From Aplectana chamaeleonis (taxonomy: Eukaryota > Nematoda > Chromadorea > Rhabditida > Cosmocercidae): a stretch of 64,000 nucleotides of DNA. The translations under genes were made by a program, and so were the position numbers. Below the pieces are notes generated by a model. That model had not been told where the DNA came from. It saw only the letters and a list, made by a program, of their open reading frames with translations, and made no database searches. Below are positions 1 to 24,293 of the stretch, piece after piece (within the stretch, counting starts at the first letter, position 1; every line of letters begins with the position of its first letter). The stretch covers positions 124,001 to 188,000 of the forward strand of contig JAPDOI010000969.1 of the NCBI GenBank assembly GCA_029168955.1, given 5' to 3'.

Positions 1-340
1 CGTCGTGTCGAGCAATGTTCGGTTGGCCTTTACGTTCTTATGCTACCACACCTTCGATGGGAGCGGGTCTCCCCAACAAGGATACGGTCCAAGTCACGGA
101 CCGCAGTAGGGGATCACCCCCACAGCAGTCCACGACAGGGACACCACCTTCGCCACGGTCGACAGCGAGGGAGCTCCCCTCGCTGAGGACTGTGGGGGAG
201 CCCCCTGAGCGGTTCAAAAATCGTCCAGAAAGTGACTCGTAGTCACCTTCCAGGAGCGGCCCGAAAGGCGCACTGCGCTCTCTTGGGGATCGAGCCCCTT
301 ATATACGTGCTGTGCGGCTGACATGCGCCGGGTCAGTTCT
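1..340 (-). promoter_or_regulatory. TATA box plus conserved hairpin / ATTTTTGA module, copy 1
   Basis: Read on the minus strand: TATATAA at 305-299, then 48 bases to a strong 11-bp hairpin (251-227; GGAAGGTGACT / loop ACG / AGTCACTTTCT), then GATTTTTGAA at about 221-212 and a second GC-rich hairpin. The same order and spacing recur at 48285-48393. It could be the promoter and structured 5' end of a repeat (LTR or DNA element), or a short Sm-type RNA gene. Downstream (toward base 1) the sequence is GC-rich with no ORF I recognise. Confidence 0.35.
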
Positions 341-1086
341 GAGGCGATCGATCAACGTGTTCAATCATGGACGTTGTGGCTCGTTCGTCGTCCAAGCTCA
401 TCGTAGTCGAATAGAAAGCGTATCGTGGCCGAGTGGAACGGCTATGATTGGCGCCACGTGCTTCTCACTTGGACGACGATTAGGCCACGTGGCGCAAGAA
501 AATTACGTGGCCATATTGTCGTCCAACCGCTTTGTAGTCGAGTCGAAAGTCAATCGTGGCCGAGTAGAACCCCCCGACAGCGCAGTCGCTCTAATCCTAC
601 CTTATACAGTCGACGTGGATTGCGCTGATTCTTTAGATTTCTTGTTGTGTGTTGGCGCAAATCTGGTGCACATATGTTACTATTTACGTGCACCGAGTTT
701 GCGCCATCGCATAACCCAAAGTATCCGGCTCGAATGTGAATTCCGTCCAAATCAAACTGTCCGCCCATGCGGTCGGAGGGCGTGTCGGGCTAATACGATT
801 CCTAGACCCGTAAATCTGTGAATTTTTAGGAATATCAGACAAATAGAAAACGATATCCCAACCAGCTGTTAGTAGCCGTGAGAGGACTGATCCAAACACT
901 GACACTGGACACGCACGCCGACAGCGTCGGCGGACAGTCTTGACCCAAACAGACGCTATGTGCTTTCATGCATGCAACCCTTGAGATACTCTTTATGTTA
1001 GATCCGCCTTTATAGCCCAAATTAAACATCGCATTATGGCGCGGACTTTCTGTGACTCGCATCACACCAACAGTGTGCCACTCACC
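341..1086. repeat. Unassigned sequence with a 131-bp spaced duplication
   Basis: A segment GTCGTCCAAG...TCGTAGTCGAATAG...GTGGCCGAGTGGAAC at about 387-440 is repeated in diverged form at about 518-570. It lies upstream (minus sense) of the TATA module and may belong to the same repeat. No gene is seen to 1086. Confidence 0.35.
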
Positions 1087-1577
1087 TTAAAGGCACGGTG
1101 CACCCTCAGATATGAATTTCCAGATTCTCTTGTAATTGTGTAGAAGACCCCTCCTGTATAACACGTGCCAGATGCCAGATCTCATTTCCTCCAAATAAGC
1201 GAGATATAAGCGACCACCACAGGCCCGACCCCCTTCTCTCACCACCACAGGCCCGACCCCCTAACCGAATTCCGAACTCGATAGCGGCTCGATGGGTGGA
1301 TGAATTCCAACAAGTCCTCGTTCTTCAGTCCATTACCGGACCGTCACCTTATCCTGGCTTTCTCTCACGCAACGATTGCGAACGAAGAGAAACACAGGCC
1401 TGAGACCACTCGCCCACCAAATTTTCACCTTCAAAATCTAGGCATCTTAGAAGAGCCATAACTCTGTTCAAAGGGGGTTCTGGACGATTTCAGAGATACC
1501 ACTGTGATCAGCGAGTGACTCTCTCCAAGATAAGCATGAAACCTGAAAGTTAATTTTTGGGTGTTCTGTGCCTTCAA
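1087..1577 (-). mobile_element. MITE family M1 (TTAA, TIR AAGGCACAGGACACCC), copy a
   Basis: About 490 bp with terminal inverted repeats: TTAAAGGCACGGTGCACCC at the left and GGGTGTTCTGTGCCTTCAA at the right. The interior matches 55263-55754 and 60187-60676, including a duplicated CAGGCCCGACCCC block. No coding capacity. TTAA ends suggest a piggyBac-like mobiliser, which is inference. Confidence 0.8.
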
Positions 1578-2070
1578 AGGCTGTGTTCATGATAAAAGAC
1601 AGCATTCTAGTTCTCTATGTTTGAGTATGCAAGTTTACGAAGTAGAGGACGAAAGTACTAGGAAAAAGTGCTCATAAAAGTCTCGATTCTCAGTGAACAA
1701 ACTGCTATAAACTTCTTAAATATTTATTTACGCCTTTTGGTGTGTTTTGCGCACTGCGGACAAAACGTCAAACCAAACGTCGCGATTGGTTTGGAGCTTT
1801 GGAATTCTTAGACAAGTGACCTTGGTTCTGTTTTGAGTGCCAAAACTAATTGGAAATAAGATGGTTCAATGCCCATGATTGGATATTCCAATTTTTCAGG
1901 GTGCAGAAGGACGTGGTGGTCCAATGAGTCTGCCGGTACACACCCATTTTCATCCATTTACTGGCCATTTTTCGTCGTACTTCCGTCCTTACTGTTGTTT
2001 GAGGGACCCAAAGCTTACGTTCCTCTAAAAAAAGAACGGGCAACTTTTTCATCGTGAACTCTGCCTTTAA
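1574..2070 (+). mobile_element. MITE family M2 (TTAA, TIR AAGGCAGTGTTCACGAT), copy a
   Basis: Left end TTCAAAGGCTGTGTTCATGATAAA, right end TCATCGTGAACTCTGCCTTTAA. It abuts the M1 element and overlaps its last bases, so the two elements share one target-like TTYAA. Diverged interior, no ORF of note. Confidence 0.65.
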
Positions 2071-2508
2071 TCAGTGCTGTGACCGACAGAGTACAACTTG
2101 TCTAGCCTAACTGCGACTATCAAGGCCAATGACATTACAACAGACGAAGTGCAGATGGTAGCGCAATATGAAGAAAGAAGAAGAGGAGGCGTGCTCGTAA
2201 AGGACACCCAAACTCAGAAAATGAACTCTGTGAAAAGGGAGATTAATGTTGGGCAGTGCACTCCAGTTACTTGCCTAAAGATGAAATGCACTACATGATG
2301 AGTTAGGGTAGAGGTTTGTCTGCTTTGAAGGAGGGAAGTGAGAATAAAGAACACAGTGGTGAACACACCCTTCCAGACGAAAAATATCACAACTCTATGA
2401 AGAAAATGTTTATGTGTGGCTAATGTTAACGTAGATAGACTATTGACAGTTGTATTCAATGAAGAGTGTACGTAACAAAAATGTGCACTTGGCACTCTTA
2501 TGATTCGA
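2071..2508. other. 3' flank of the light-chain gene
   Basis: Lies downstream of the stop codon on the minus strand. I see no repeat family member, RNA gene or clear polyadenylation signal here; a CATAAA-like hexamer near 2409 is the best candidate. Confidence 0.3.
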
Positions 2509-15176
<12,668 letters not shown>

Positions 15177-15404
15177 CTAAATTTAAACATCATTCCTGGG
15201 TTGGTACAATGGTTCGATGTTCATAGGTGCGTTGAAGAATATTAACATGCGTCCGAAGGGAGAAGGATGCCTGTTTCCGGCAAGGCCAAATGATGGCGCG
15301 GTGTGATTGGAAACAGTCGTAGTTGAAGAGCACGTCCACGGAAAACTTAGTACTTCGTCTTCCTTCATGAACTTCACCTCCTAACCACGCTCTAGGAACT
15401 CTCT
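15177..15404 (-). promoter_or_regulatory. Upstream region of the light-chain gene
   Basis: Only about 230 bp separate the start codon from the next repeat. The sequence AAATTTAG just before the ATG could accept a spliced leader. No TATA box is apparent. A 64-codon minus frame (15183-15377) shows no recognised domain. Confidence 0.3.
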
Positions 15405-15785
15405 AGTCTGCTCTCGATTTCGGTTATCACCAGCAGCGGAGTGGTGGTCCTCGACGAAATATACTATGCTTCTCTGGGCCAGATTCCGGTCCATCATTGC
15501 CTCTCGACATGCTTTGCGGCCGCGCGCTTTCGAATCGGAAGAGTTTTCAGCGCCACAGCCGCGGATCTGTTGACTCTAGGTGGGTTTTGGAAACTGGAAA
15601 CTAAACAAAATTGGAGAAAACTGTATAAAAAAGCTAGAACGAGTCGGCTTTGGCGCTGGAAACTCGACTCACTCCAGCGCGTGCGGCCGCAAAACGTGTC
15701 GAGACGCAATTGCGGACCGGAATTGGGCTCAGAGAAGCACACTGACCGGTGATAATTATGTTTAGACCAAAGAGCGACACCGCTG
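15405..15785. mobile_element. Foldback MITE, about 380 bp
   Basis: Inverted arms: TGCTTCTCTGGGCCAGATTCCGGTCC...CTCTCGACATGCTTTGCGGCCGC...CAGCGCCA at 15468-15560 and TGGCGCTG...GCGGCCGCAAAACGTGTCGAGACG...GGACCGGAATTGGGCTCAGAGAAGCA at 15650-15739. Weaker pairing (GGTTATCACC / GGTGATAATT) extends outward. Confidence 0.75.
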
Positions 15786-16135
15786 AAAAGAAGCGAAACC
15801 GAGAGCCTACTAGAGATGCCCCACAGCTTGCGCCTCAAATAGGCTGAGTAATGGGAAGAACCGCCTCCGACAACAGACAAGGAAAAAGAAGTAGAAAACG
15901 AACAGGAAGAGCCTGTCTGCGTCCGTCTGTAACCCACACGGTCGATCTTAGTCTTCAGCAAGTAGGCCTTCAAGTGTTCGAAAACTGGTCAGAAATTCAT
16001 TACAAATTCAAACTCATAGCAGTCATCTGACGCGTGATGGAGTCTTTAGAAACATATTCGATTTCTGCTGTAGGTCTTCAGATACTACTCGACGCAGCCT
16101 CTTCATTATACCTTTCAACCACATAGCGTGCAGTC

Positions 16136-16205
16136 AGGGCCGTGGCGCAGAGGATAGCGTCTAGCCTCACACCCGGTAGGGGAGCGGTTCGATTTCCTTT
16201 GAAGC
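16136..16205 (+). other. tRNA-Arg-like head of a SINE or tRNA relic
   Basis: GGGCCGTGGCGCAGAGGATAG resembles the 5' half of tRNA-Arg and contains a good A box (TGGCGCAGAGG). GGTTCGATTTC about 40 bases on is a B box. The anticodon arm does not fold well, so this is a tRNA-derived SINE head or pseudogene, not a working tRNA. No 3' body or tail was delimited. Confidence 0.45.
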
Positions 16206-16574
16206 AATTTTCGCATTTGATCAGAGCTATGGTTTTCAAGATTCGGGAACATTTCTGAATGAGTATTCCTCATTCCAGACGCTTAACAAACCTTTTGAGT
16301 TCACCTACGTTAAGAATATTGTCTCTGAACGGGGTTATGGTCGGAGTTCTTCCGTTGAGTGGAAAAATAACACTGGGTGGGCGAAGCCCGTTTTAATGCC
16401 CTAAGGAGACATAGATGCGATTTTGGGCACGAAAACCATATTTAGAATATGGCCAACCGCATCTGAAAATGCACCCAAAATTTTACGGACACTTGCTACA
16501 ACGCGCCGAAAACCAAGTCCCCCAATGTTGAAAATAAATGCAAAACGCTCTGAGCAAAACGGAACTTTCAATTT

Positions 16575-16745
16575 AAAAGTGCACTACACGAAAAATACCG
16601 TGCGGTACCGATTGCCCAAAGCCATAAAATACTCTCTAATTTTAATTTGAGAGTTCGAACCGGTCGGTCTGATATAGCAATGCAACTTATATCATCATTT
16701 CATGCCCCTGGGGCAATCGGTACCGCACGGTATTTGAAGTGAACT
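16575..16745. mobile_element. Small MITE with perfect 23-bp inverted repeat
   Basis: ATACCGTGCGGTACCGATTGCCC at 16595-16617 is matched exactly in inverse at 16711-16733. Weaker homology (AAGTGCACT / AGTGAACTGAAAAGTG) extends outward. It is non-coding. Confidence 0.75.
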
Positions 16746-16930
16746 GAAAAGTGTTACATGTGACAAAAAATGAGAAGTTTCTTCCCACAACAGGGGGATC
16801 ATAGAATTTCCCAATAGGAAGATCTTATTAGAAAGGGGTTCCTTACTTTGTGGAGACGCTTGCCAACGGGATGCTGGACTCTGAATGGGACAATGTTGAT
16901 TATGAGCGATATCGATCGCTTTTTATCCGT

Positions 16931-17408
16931 AAGGCGGCGTTCATAGTTCTTTCGCAGCGCGACGCGACGCGACTTTATAATTGGCCTACATTTCGACGTC
17001 GCGTCGAGTCATCGCTACATAGGAGCTTGTAGCGAAGTGGCGCGATTGACGGATTTGACGCACAAACGATGAAGTCGCATCGCTTTGCATTGAAGAGCGA
17101 CGCAACGATCGTCGCGCAAAGACAAACTCGCTGATGGCTTTCTTCAAGTTTTCTTCACAAACACATCCAACTCTCACAATGAAAACAATAGAATGGGCGT
17201 TTTTGAGATTACCTGTTTTCAAACAAACACGAAAGAAGTGTTGCTAACTTCAGTTAAAAATTGTTGTAGGTTGCATACGCAAAGCTGAGCACATACTCTA
17301 TCGAGCGTAATCGCCCAGGGTTTGCAGGCGTTCATTCTTGCATTCCTACGCGACGAGATTTTCGCAAAACCATCGCGTCGCCTCGCGGAAGCTCTGAACG
17401 CCGCCTAA
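16931..17408. mobile_element. MITE family M5 (TIR TAGGCGGCGTTCANAG)
   Basis: Left TAAGGCGGCGTTCATAGTTC and right AGCTCTGAACGCCGCCTAA are inverted, with TA at both ends. The interior has many GCGACGCGA blocks. Partial relatives: left part at about 24816-25020 and a right end at about 43060-43175. Confidence 0.75.
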
Positions 17409-19014
17409 CGGACAGGCACGCACCCAGTTTACCCAATCCAGAGATTAACGATACATTGATTGCAAGTCACAGGTAGGGATGAGCATTCGCTCACTGCCTT
17501 AGTGGGGACCATACCGGTTACAGGTTCATCGGCCCTGAGTGCCAGATCAAATCCAGTGATATCCTTTTCATGGCAACACCTTAGGTTCACAGTATGTATT
17601 CTTCAGTACTTAGCCAATGCCACCTGGATCAAAGCTCAGTCATGAGACCTGAATTGTTGGCCAGATTTTCATCGAACTTAGACGGTCCCTCACCTTCCCT
17701 TCAGGAATGTGCGAAAAGATTTCGGACACAAAAAAACCGCAAAATTAAAATTCTTGTGTCAAGAACAATTCTTTTGGTAAAGATGAGTCAACTGAAGGTC
17801 AGAAAATTTCCGGTTTTTTCTGTATTGATTTTTCGAAAAAAAAAAACGAAAAAGAAAACCTGAAAAATAAAAAAAATTGAAAAGTGTATTTTTGCAGCGT
17901 AGCATAGTGCCCCAATCCAAAAATTTTAGAATCAAAAAACTTCGTTTTTCGGCTTCGGAAATTTTTCGTTTCTCCCTGATTTACCTCCTCACACACAAAC
18001 ACTCAAATTTCCTGAGCCCGAGAGAGTGCACTCTTGAATACAGGAATGCATTGCAAATTTGAGTAATCTGAGCATTCATCAAACATCTAACTCAATCTGC
18101 ATAAATAAACAACTCAAGAAAAGAATCTGGATCTATAGGATAGGAGAAAAAATGTCATTAAAAATCCCTGAGCTATATATAGAGAAAATCGAAGACAAAA
18201 ACATGATGTATAAGCTAATACATGTATAAGTATAACCCTCGTACTGTTACGCGAGTTATTAGAAGACAGAATTTGGAAGAAATATCCTAAAAAAGTAAAT
18301 AATAGGTAGCTGTCAGTCAGTACAGTGGAAATTGTTGTGTGAAGAGGCGCGATGGATAGCCTTTCGGGAAGACTATGTAGGCGTCCGTGGACGAGTCATC
18401 GGCGCGGAGCATAGGGAATGAAATCGAAATTCGTTTGACTCATTGCAACATTTACGTATATGAGTATGACGTCATCAGAAAAGACTGTAGAGCATGGTTA
18501 ACACAACAGATGCAAGTGAACCTATCGGTCTAGCGCTTCAAAATTAGAACAACTTTGTTGCCTATTGGGGTAGACGATGGTGAAGTGAACAAAACGAAAG
18601 GTAAGGAGGAGACTTACCCAAATAATCTATGCATAAGGGGAATGGAATCTCGGGGATGAACTTCCTCTTGCTAAACCCCATCGATACAAGTCGTCGTGGC
18701 TCCAGGCCTTATGAAGGTTTCCGAACTCAGAACATGTGCAAAGGAATGCAACATCAAGAATAAGCCTACTCAGGAAAGTTTGCAAGACTTCGAATTCGCC
18801 ATGCACAAAAGCTGCCCTTCTCAAGTCAACTCGATACTATATGCGTCTCTCAACTCGCCAACGATTACGGAAACGGGCTTTTTCTTGGAATGAAAACGAG
18901 CGGTTGACGTCGCCTCATTCTAGCGCTTTTTGACACGACCTATAGCATTCTAGTGGCTCGGTAATATTCCATGTCGGATTACGTTTAATATAATGGGTAA
19001 ATGAAAAGTTTATC
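17409..19014. other. Unassigned 1.6 kb
   Basis: AT-rich with homopolymer A and T patches (17830-17875). Open frames up to 89 codons show no recognised domain. I see no terminal repeats or RNA genes. Confidence 0.3.
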
Positions 19015-19017
19015 TTG

Positions 19018-19160
19018 TTTTGTGTTATGTTATGTAATGTTATGTTATGTTATGTTATGTTATGTTATGTTATGTCATGTTATGTTATGTTATGTTATGT
19101 TATGTTATGTTATGTTATGTTATGTTATGTTATGTTATGTTATGTTATGTTATGTTATGG
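19018..19160 (+). repeat. (TTATG)n pentanucleotide array, about 140 bp
   Basis: TTATG units (AACAT on the minus strand), nearly perfect, ending exactly where sequence leading into the RTE-type LINE begins. Confidence 0.95.
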
Positions 19161-19370
19161 GGTGTGTATACAAGTCTGTTGGTCCCTTCTCGTTGGTGCC
19201 CCTGCTCCTACTGAACCCAGCAGACGTTTGAGTGTACACAGGGAACGTTCGAGCGATATAGCGTGCACAACTATATGGCGAAAGTATCCCACACATTGCA
19301 TAAAGGTGTCGCCGTCCGGCACACTAAGGCCTCCTGGTCCAAAACACCTTAGGATCCGTACCTAAGAGTC

Positions 19371-20117
19371 ATGGAGTCTTTGGCCACAAGCCACAATTTC
19401 GCCACCCAGAACTGTCGATCGCTGTCGAGTGATATCCAAAAAACTGCGCTATCCAGACTTCTGAGCTATTTCCATGCACCGTTTGCTGCTTTGCAGGAAA
19501 CCCGCCTCAAGGATAGACCCATCATCAGCGTCGGAGAGTACACCATCTACTGCGGTAACGCTGACGATAGGAGAGTGGGAGGCTGTGCAATAGCTGTAAG
19601 GAAGGATTTCATTGGTATGGTCAAGGAGTTTGGCTCAACGTCGTGCCGGAATGCATTCGTACGACTGCGGGATAACAGAGGGTTCAATCTGTGGACAGTG
19701 AGTGCTCATGCGCCCACTGAAACCGCTGAAGTCAATTCGAAGGATGCGTTTTATGAGGAACTCAATACGTTGCTGGCCAGGATACCTTGTCAACATGCTG
19801 TTGTCGTGGGGATTGACGCTAATGCGAAGATGGGACTTGATCAGGAATCCGAAAAACTCGGTAAATGCTTCTACCCAGTGGAGCAAACATCGGACAATGG
19901 CTACCGCCTTGTCGACTTTTGTGAACGCAGTGGTCTGATTGTTGCATCGACATTCAAGAGGAATCATCGCCGCCATCAGCTTACGTGGCAGGGACCAACC
20001 CAGCTATCTCCAGAAGAGCAGCGGAAGCGGGAGATGACAACTTTGAAACTACAGCTCGACTATGTCCTGACGAGGATTATTCCAGAATCGGACATTCGAA
20101 GGTCTAGAGCTGTGTAG
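19371..20117 (+). pseudogene. RTE endonuclease domain
   Basis: Visible EEP signatures: TQNCRSLSS, FAALQETRLKDRP, GGCAIAVRKDF, VSAHAPTE, VGIDANAKMG, QLDYVLTR and, just past a TAG codon, DVAFDSDHRPVLLNF. The TAG is in frame with the following RT frame, so the two were one protein of the usual RTE architecture. Confidence 0.92.
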
Positions 20118-21437
20118 GATGTCGCATTCGATTCAGATCACCGTCCAGTTCTGTTGAACTTCACTGCGAGGATTCATAAGAGGAAGCGAGGGGCTAAGCC
20201 TCTCCAGATGATTGATATGACAAGTCTCAGGGATGAAGAATGCAGAAGGAATTTCCGACAACGCGTTTCTATTCATATTAGAGTACGGACTAAGAAGAAA
20301 CTTTGCGACGCGGATTCTTTTGTCAAGTGCATCCAGGACGCTTCGAAAGAGGCACTCTCGGTTGTACAGCCTAAGAAGAAGTTCGCCTACGTCTCAGAAG
20401 AAACAACTTCTACCTACAACAGAGTATGTCCCCTCCGAACTGCAGGAAACTTCGTGGAGGAGAAGCGTCTGAGGAAGAAGTTGCGTCGGCAGCTTCAAAG
20501 TGACCGCGAACGAGAGTGGAGGTGTAGAGCTAAGGAGTTCGAGAAGGCTTGGGAGGAAAAGAATCCGAAGAAAGCCTCTAAGTTGCTGCGACAGTATAGC
20601 GGGAAGATGAAGAGATGTTCTCCTGTCTTGAACACTACCAATGGAGTTGCAGTTGGTGATGCGACGCTGCCAATATGTAAGGATTACTTCAGTTCACTAC
20701 TGAATCGTCCAGCGCCATCAGTACCTGAGCTCCCGCATCTTCAGAGAGCACATTACGATGTCAGTGAGGAACCGCCGACTGAGTCTGAAGTTTTGGATTG
20801 TGTCCGGAAAATGAAGAATGGAAAGGCAGGTGGAGATGACAACATCACTGCTGAGATGCTGAAAGCTCTCCCTCCGTCTGGGATTCGTGATATGACCAAC
20901 CCCATCCGTGCTATATGGATGAGCGAAAGGATACCCGATTCGTGGAGACATGCGATCATCGTACCTCTTCACAAGAACCTATCTGTCACAGATCCTAAGA
21001 ACTACAGAGGAATCTCTCTACTTCCAGTCATGTACAAGGTTTTAGAACGTATCATTCTCGAGCGACTTATCAAACATCGTGAAAGAACGACCAGAGATGA
21101 GCAAGCCGGTTTTCGACCTGGAAGATCGACCATCGACCAAGTGTTCGTCGTGAGAAGAGTAATTGAATCGTGGCAGCGGTATTCGAAGCCATTACAGCTT
21201 GCTTTTCTGGACTTTGGAGCCGCGTTCGACTCTCCTCATCGTGATCGATTGCTCAATGCTCTGCGAGCAGATGGAGTCCCGGAAAAGTATGTTCGGTTAA
21301 CCGAGGACATGAACAAAGGAACAACAGCAGCCGACCGTACACCTGTCGGATTTACGTCAGCTTTCGAGGTGAAAACAGGAGTAAGGCAAGGAGCCGTTGC
21401 AGGACCTTTTCTTTTCAACTTCGCCGTTGATGACATC
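20118..21437 (+). pseudogene. RTE reverse transcriptase, first half
   Basis: Blocks in order: KMKNGKAGGDDNITAEML, DSWRHAIIVPLHK, NYRGISLLPVMYKVLERI, RDEQAGFRPGRSTIDQVF, LAFLDFGAAFDSPHRDR, TGVRQGAVAGPFLFNFAVDDI. The frame is open from 20118 to the insertion point at 21437. FLDFGAAFD contains the first catalytic aspartate. Confidence 0.93.
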
Positions 21438-23273
21438 ATATATTTATTACATAGGCAAGCCTATGTAGTCAAAAACAATGTTCAAAACGATCGCGAAATA
21501 CGATTGAACCATAGGAAGTTTAAAGCATGGAAACTAGAAAAAAAAACAACATAGCGGAACAGAAAAGAAAAGCGCATTGCTGTAATAATCAACCTAAAGA
21601 AAGGAATCAAAAGCTATCCAGCCAGTCAGGAAGGGCTACTTGTTCGATCAGCCAGCTCAAATTTTTCTCGAATGAAATTTTTGAATGACGTAAAGTTGGA
21701 AGGAATGGAATGATTTCTACCAAGGTTCTCAAAAATGGGTATTGTTCTGTTGATGAAAAAGTGACGCCTGCAGTTGAGGTTAGATGTGTAACGGTGGAGT
21801 TTGATGGGGCCACCCCTAGTGGTTGACTCTCTCGTTGTCACAAGGTCCTCAGGTTTAAGACCGAAATCTACGCCAAACAGGATCTTGTGGAGAAGAAGTA
21901 AGTCATTCTCTACTCTTCTGAGGGATAACGGTTTCAAGTTAAATAGCTCATTTCTCTGCACGGAATCAGGTATGCGGCAATAAACGAAACCATGCATCCT
22001 AATAAACAATTTCCTTGTGAAGCTGCTTTGGACTTTTTCCAAACAGTTGATGTCCGTCACTTTGTAGGGATTGAGCACCGGCGTGCCATATTCAAGAATT
22101 GGCCTCACGTAGGTGGTGCAGGCTTTTATAAGAACAGATGGATTACGTGTTGCCAAAGCTCTGAATATTTTGTTCACTGCACAAGTAGCTTTCCTCGATG
22201 TAGTCTCACAATGAGCATCAAAGCTAAGACTCCTGGTGATGACGAACCCAAGATCAGTTATCTGATCAGTAATCTCAATGGGAGTCCCTTCAATGTTATA
22301 ATTGAAGTTATGATTGTTTGCACCGAGGTGGAGAATTTTGGTTTTTTCCTTGGACAGGGGCAGATCCCAATCATGAGACCACATGTTGATAGCATTAACT
22401 GATTGTTGTAAGGATTCACAGCCCCCAGGGGAAGTAACCTCATGATAAATTTTGATATCATCAGCAAAAGCACTGAACCCGGTGCCGAAGTGAGTGATCA
22501 AATTCGCGATTTCATACGTGTAGATGTTGATAAGAATGGAAGAAAGTACTCCTCCTTGTGGAACTCCGCTATGAACGGGTCGCGGACTCGAAAAGGACGA
22601 GTTGACGCGGACAGAAAACGTCCTATCAGTCAAAAATGACGAAATCCATGCGACAATTCGCGGATGGATACCAACAAGTGAAAGTTTCTGCAACAATTTA
22701 TCACGAGGAACCTTATCGAAAGCCTTGGTGAAGTCAAAATAAACAACGTCCACATTTTTTCCTTGATCGATGAGAGCTGTCCAGTTGTTCAACGCTTCTA
22801 TCATTGCCGTCACCGTGGACTTGCCCTTCTGAAACCCATGCTGAAGAGGGGAGATAATATGGTTATCGTCGAGATGTGCAACTACCCGTTTTTTAAGATT
22901 TTTTTCAAAAAGACGCGAGAAAATAGATGTAATACTGAAGGGTCTGAAGTTGGACGGGTTAGTGAACGGGGGCTTTTTTGGTATTGCAGTAACTAATGAG
23001 TGCTTCCATTTCAGAGGAACTTCAGCCGTCATAAAACTTAGATTAAAAATGTGTTCTACGGGACTAGAAATCTCATTGGCGACGCTTTTGATGAAACTAA
23101 GCGGGATGTCGTCAGGGGTTTGAGATCCAGAGTTAGGCCATCGTAAAAGTTCATTCAGAGTTTCATCCCTGTGGAACCAGCATGAGTCATTCATAACGGC
23201 AAATGCACCGGGAACAGAATGTCTCGACGTATCGGCAGCTTCAGAAAAAGCCTCTTCAAAAACGCTTGCCAGC
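21438..23273 (-). mobile_element. 5'-truncated CR1-type LINE nested in the RTE element
   Basis: 1836 bp, flanked by CATC at 21434-21437 and 23274-23277. It reads without stop from its 5' edge to 21626 (about 549 codons): LASVFEEAFSEAAD, IPKKPPFTNPSNFRPFSI, HGFQKGKSTVTAMIEALNNW, VYFDFTKAFDKVPRD, SGVPQGGVLSSILINIYTYE, FSAFADDIKIY (catalytic motif intact), [24 protein letters not shown]. The 3' end has the ACATAGG/CCTATGT hairpin and AATAAATATAT. It lacks the endonuclease, so it is dead on arrival but young. Confidence 0.93.
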
Positions 23274-23277
23274 CATC

Positions 23278-24240
23278 GTGCGTAGAGTTGCAGAACAGTT
23301 TCCTGCGGATGTGATCCTAACACCATCAGGACGCTCCCTTGTCGACCTGGAGTACGCCGACGACATTGTGTTATTCGCTGAAAACAACGCAAAACTGCTA
23401 AGGATTGTGAACCTCGTTTCAAAGTAGGCCGCAGCCTATGGACTTCGTCTTCGTCCCGACAAATGCAAGCAGATGTGGGTCTCTCAGAGGCCTTCAACGG
23501 GAGTTTGTGTGGACGGAAAACGTATCGAACTGGTGGACGATTTCTGTTATTTGGGCTGTTTGCTTAAGAACGATGGTAGTTATGCAGCGGATATTCGACA
23601 ATAATGTGCGAAAGCTACGTCTGCATTTACTTCTCTAACCAAGTGTTTGTGGTGTACCACCATAGCGAAGGGAGTCAAGTTGCGCGTTTACCTATCCGCT
23701 GTTCGCCCTATCATGATGTACGGATCGGAGACGTGGGCAGCACCGAAGACGCAGATGGAAAGGTTGGATTGCACAAAGAGGAAGCTGTTTAGGCGATTGC
23801 TTGGATATTTCTGGCCGCGTGTATGCCATAACGAAGGCCTACCTTTACAAGGAAATCGACGCAGTACATCAACGCTTGACACGAGGGAGGTGCCAGCATC
23901 TCCTAACGCCATCTCAAGCAGCAATGGAAAGTCGACTTCGACTTCTCGGGCATATACTAAGAAGAACGCCGGATCGTCTTGTACAACATGCTTTAAGAAT
24001 GCTTCCAAATCCTGTCTGGAAACGGCCACCTGGGCGTAGGCGAAAGTTTCTCGACGGATGTGGTTAAAGAGGATTTGACGTCACTCGGCATCGAAAGACA
24101 GTTCAGGCGCGATGTTTCGTTTCGCAGGAAATGGAATAGTGACAGCTGGATGGAATGTGTTCAAATTGTGGCTGAAGACCGTGAAAAATGGACACGGCTG
24201 ACTACTAGGACGGCACACCTCGGTGAAGATGCGGAATGAC
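23278..24240 (+). pseudogene. RTE reverse transcriptase, second half and C-terminus
   Basis: Resumes with VRRVAEQFPAD, DLEYADDIVLF (catalytic YADD intact), AAYGLRLRPDKCKQMWVS, ELVDDFCYLGCLLKNDGSY, KLRVYLSAVRPIMMYGSETW, LLGYFWPRVCHNE, RGRCQHLLTPS, LLGHILRRTPDRLVQ, RPPGRRRKF and ends HLGEDAE. Removing 21438-23277 joins it to the left half in the same frame. It is broken by two stops and two frameshifts. Confidence 0.92.
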
Positions 24241-24293
24241 CGCGTCAGGCGAAAGCCAACCGATTAAGTCAAGTAAGTAAGAGTATGTTGTGT

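Larger units (their letters stand above)
19161..24283 (+). mobile_element. RTE-type LINE, inactive, interrupted by a nested LINE
   Basis: An endonuclease plus RT element typical of strongylid nematodes. Left part 19161-21437, nested element 21438-23277 (including one copy of CATC), right part to 24240 (TGA), then AAGTCAAGTAAGTAAG, a short tetranucleotide tail. The left open frame is a single frame broken only by TAG at 20115-20117, where relatives have Trp. The right part has TAG at about 23426, TAA at about 23602 and frameshifts near 23845 and 24053. Confidence 0.93.

Noticed and set aside
22258..23427. Plus-strand frames inside 21438-23273
   Set aside because: Antisense of the intact CR1 reverse transcriptase, except 23278 onward, which is the RTE element.
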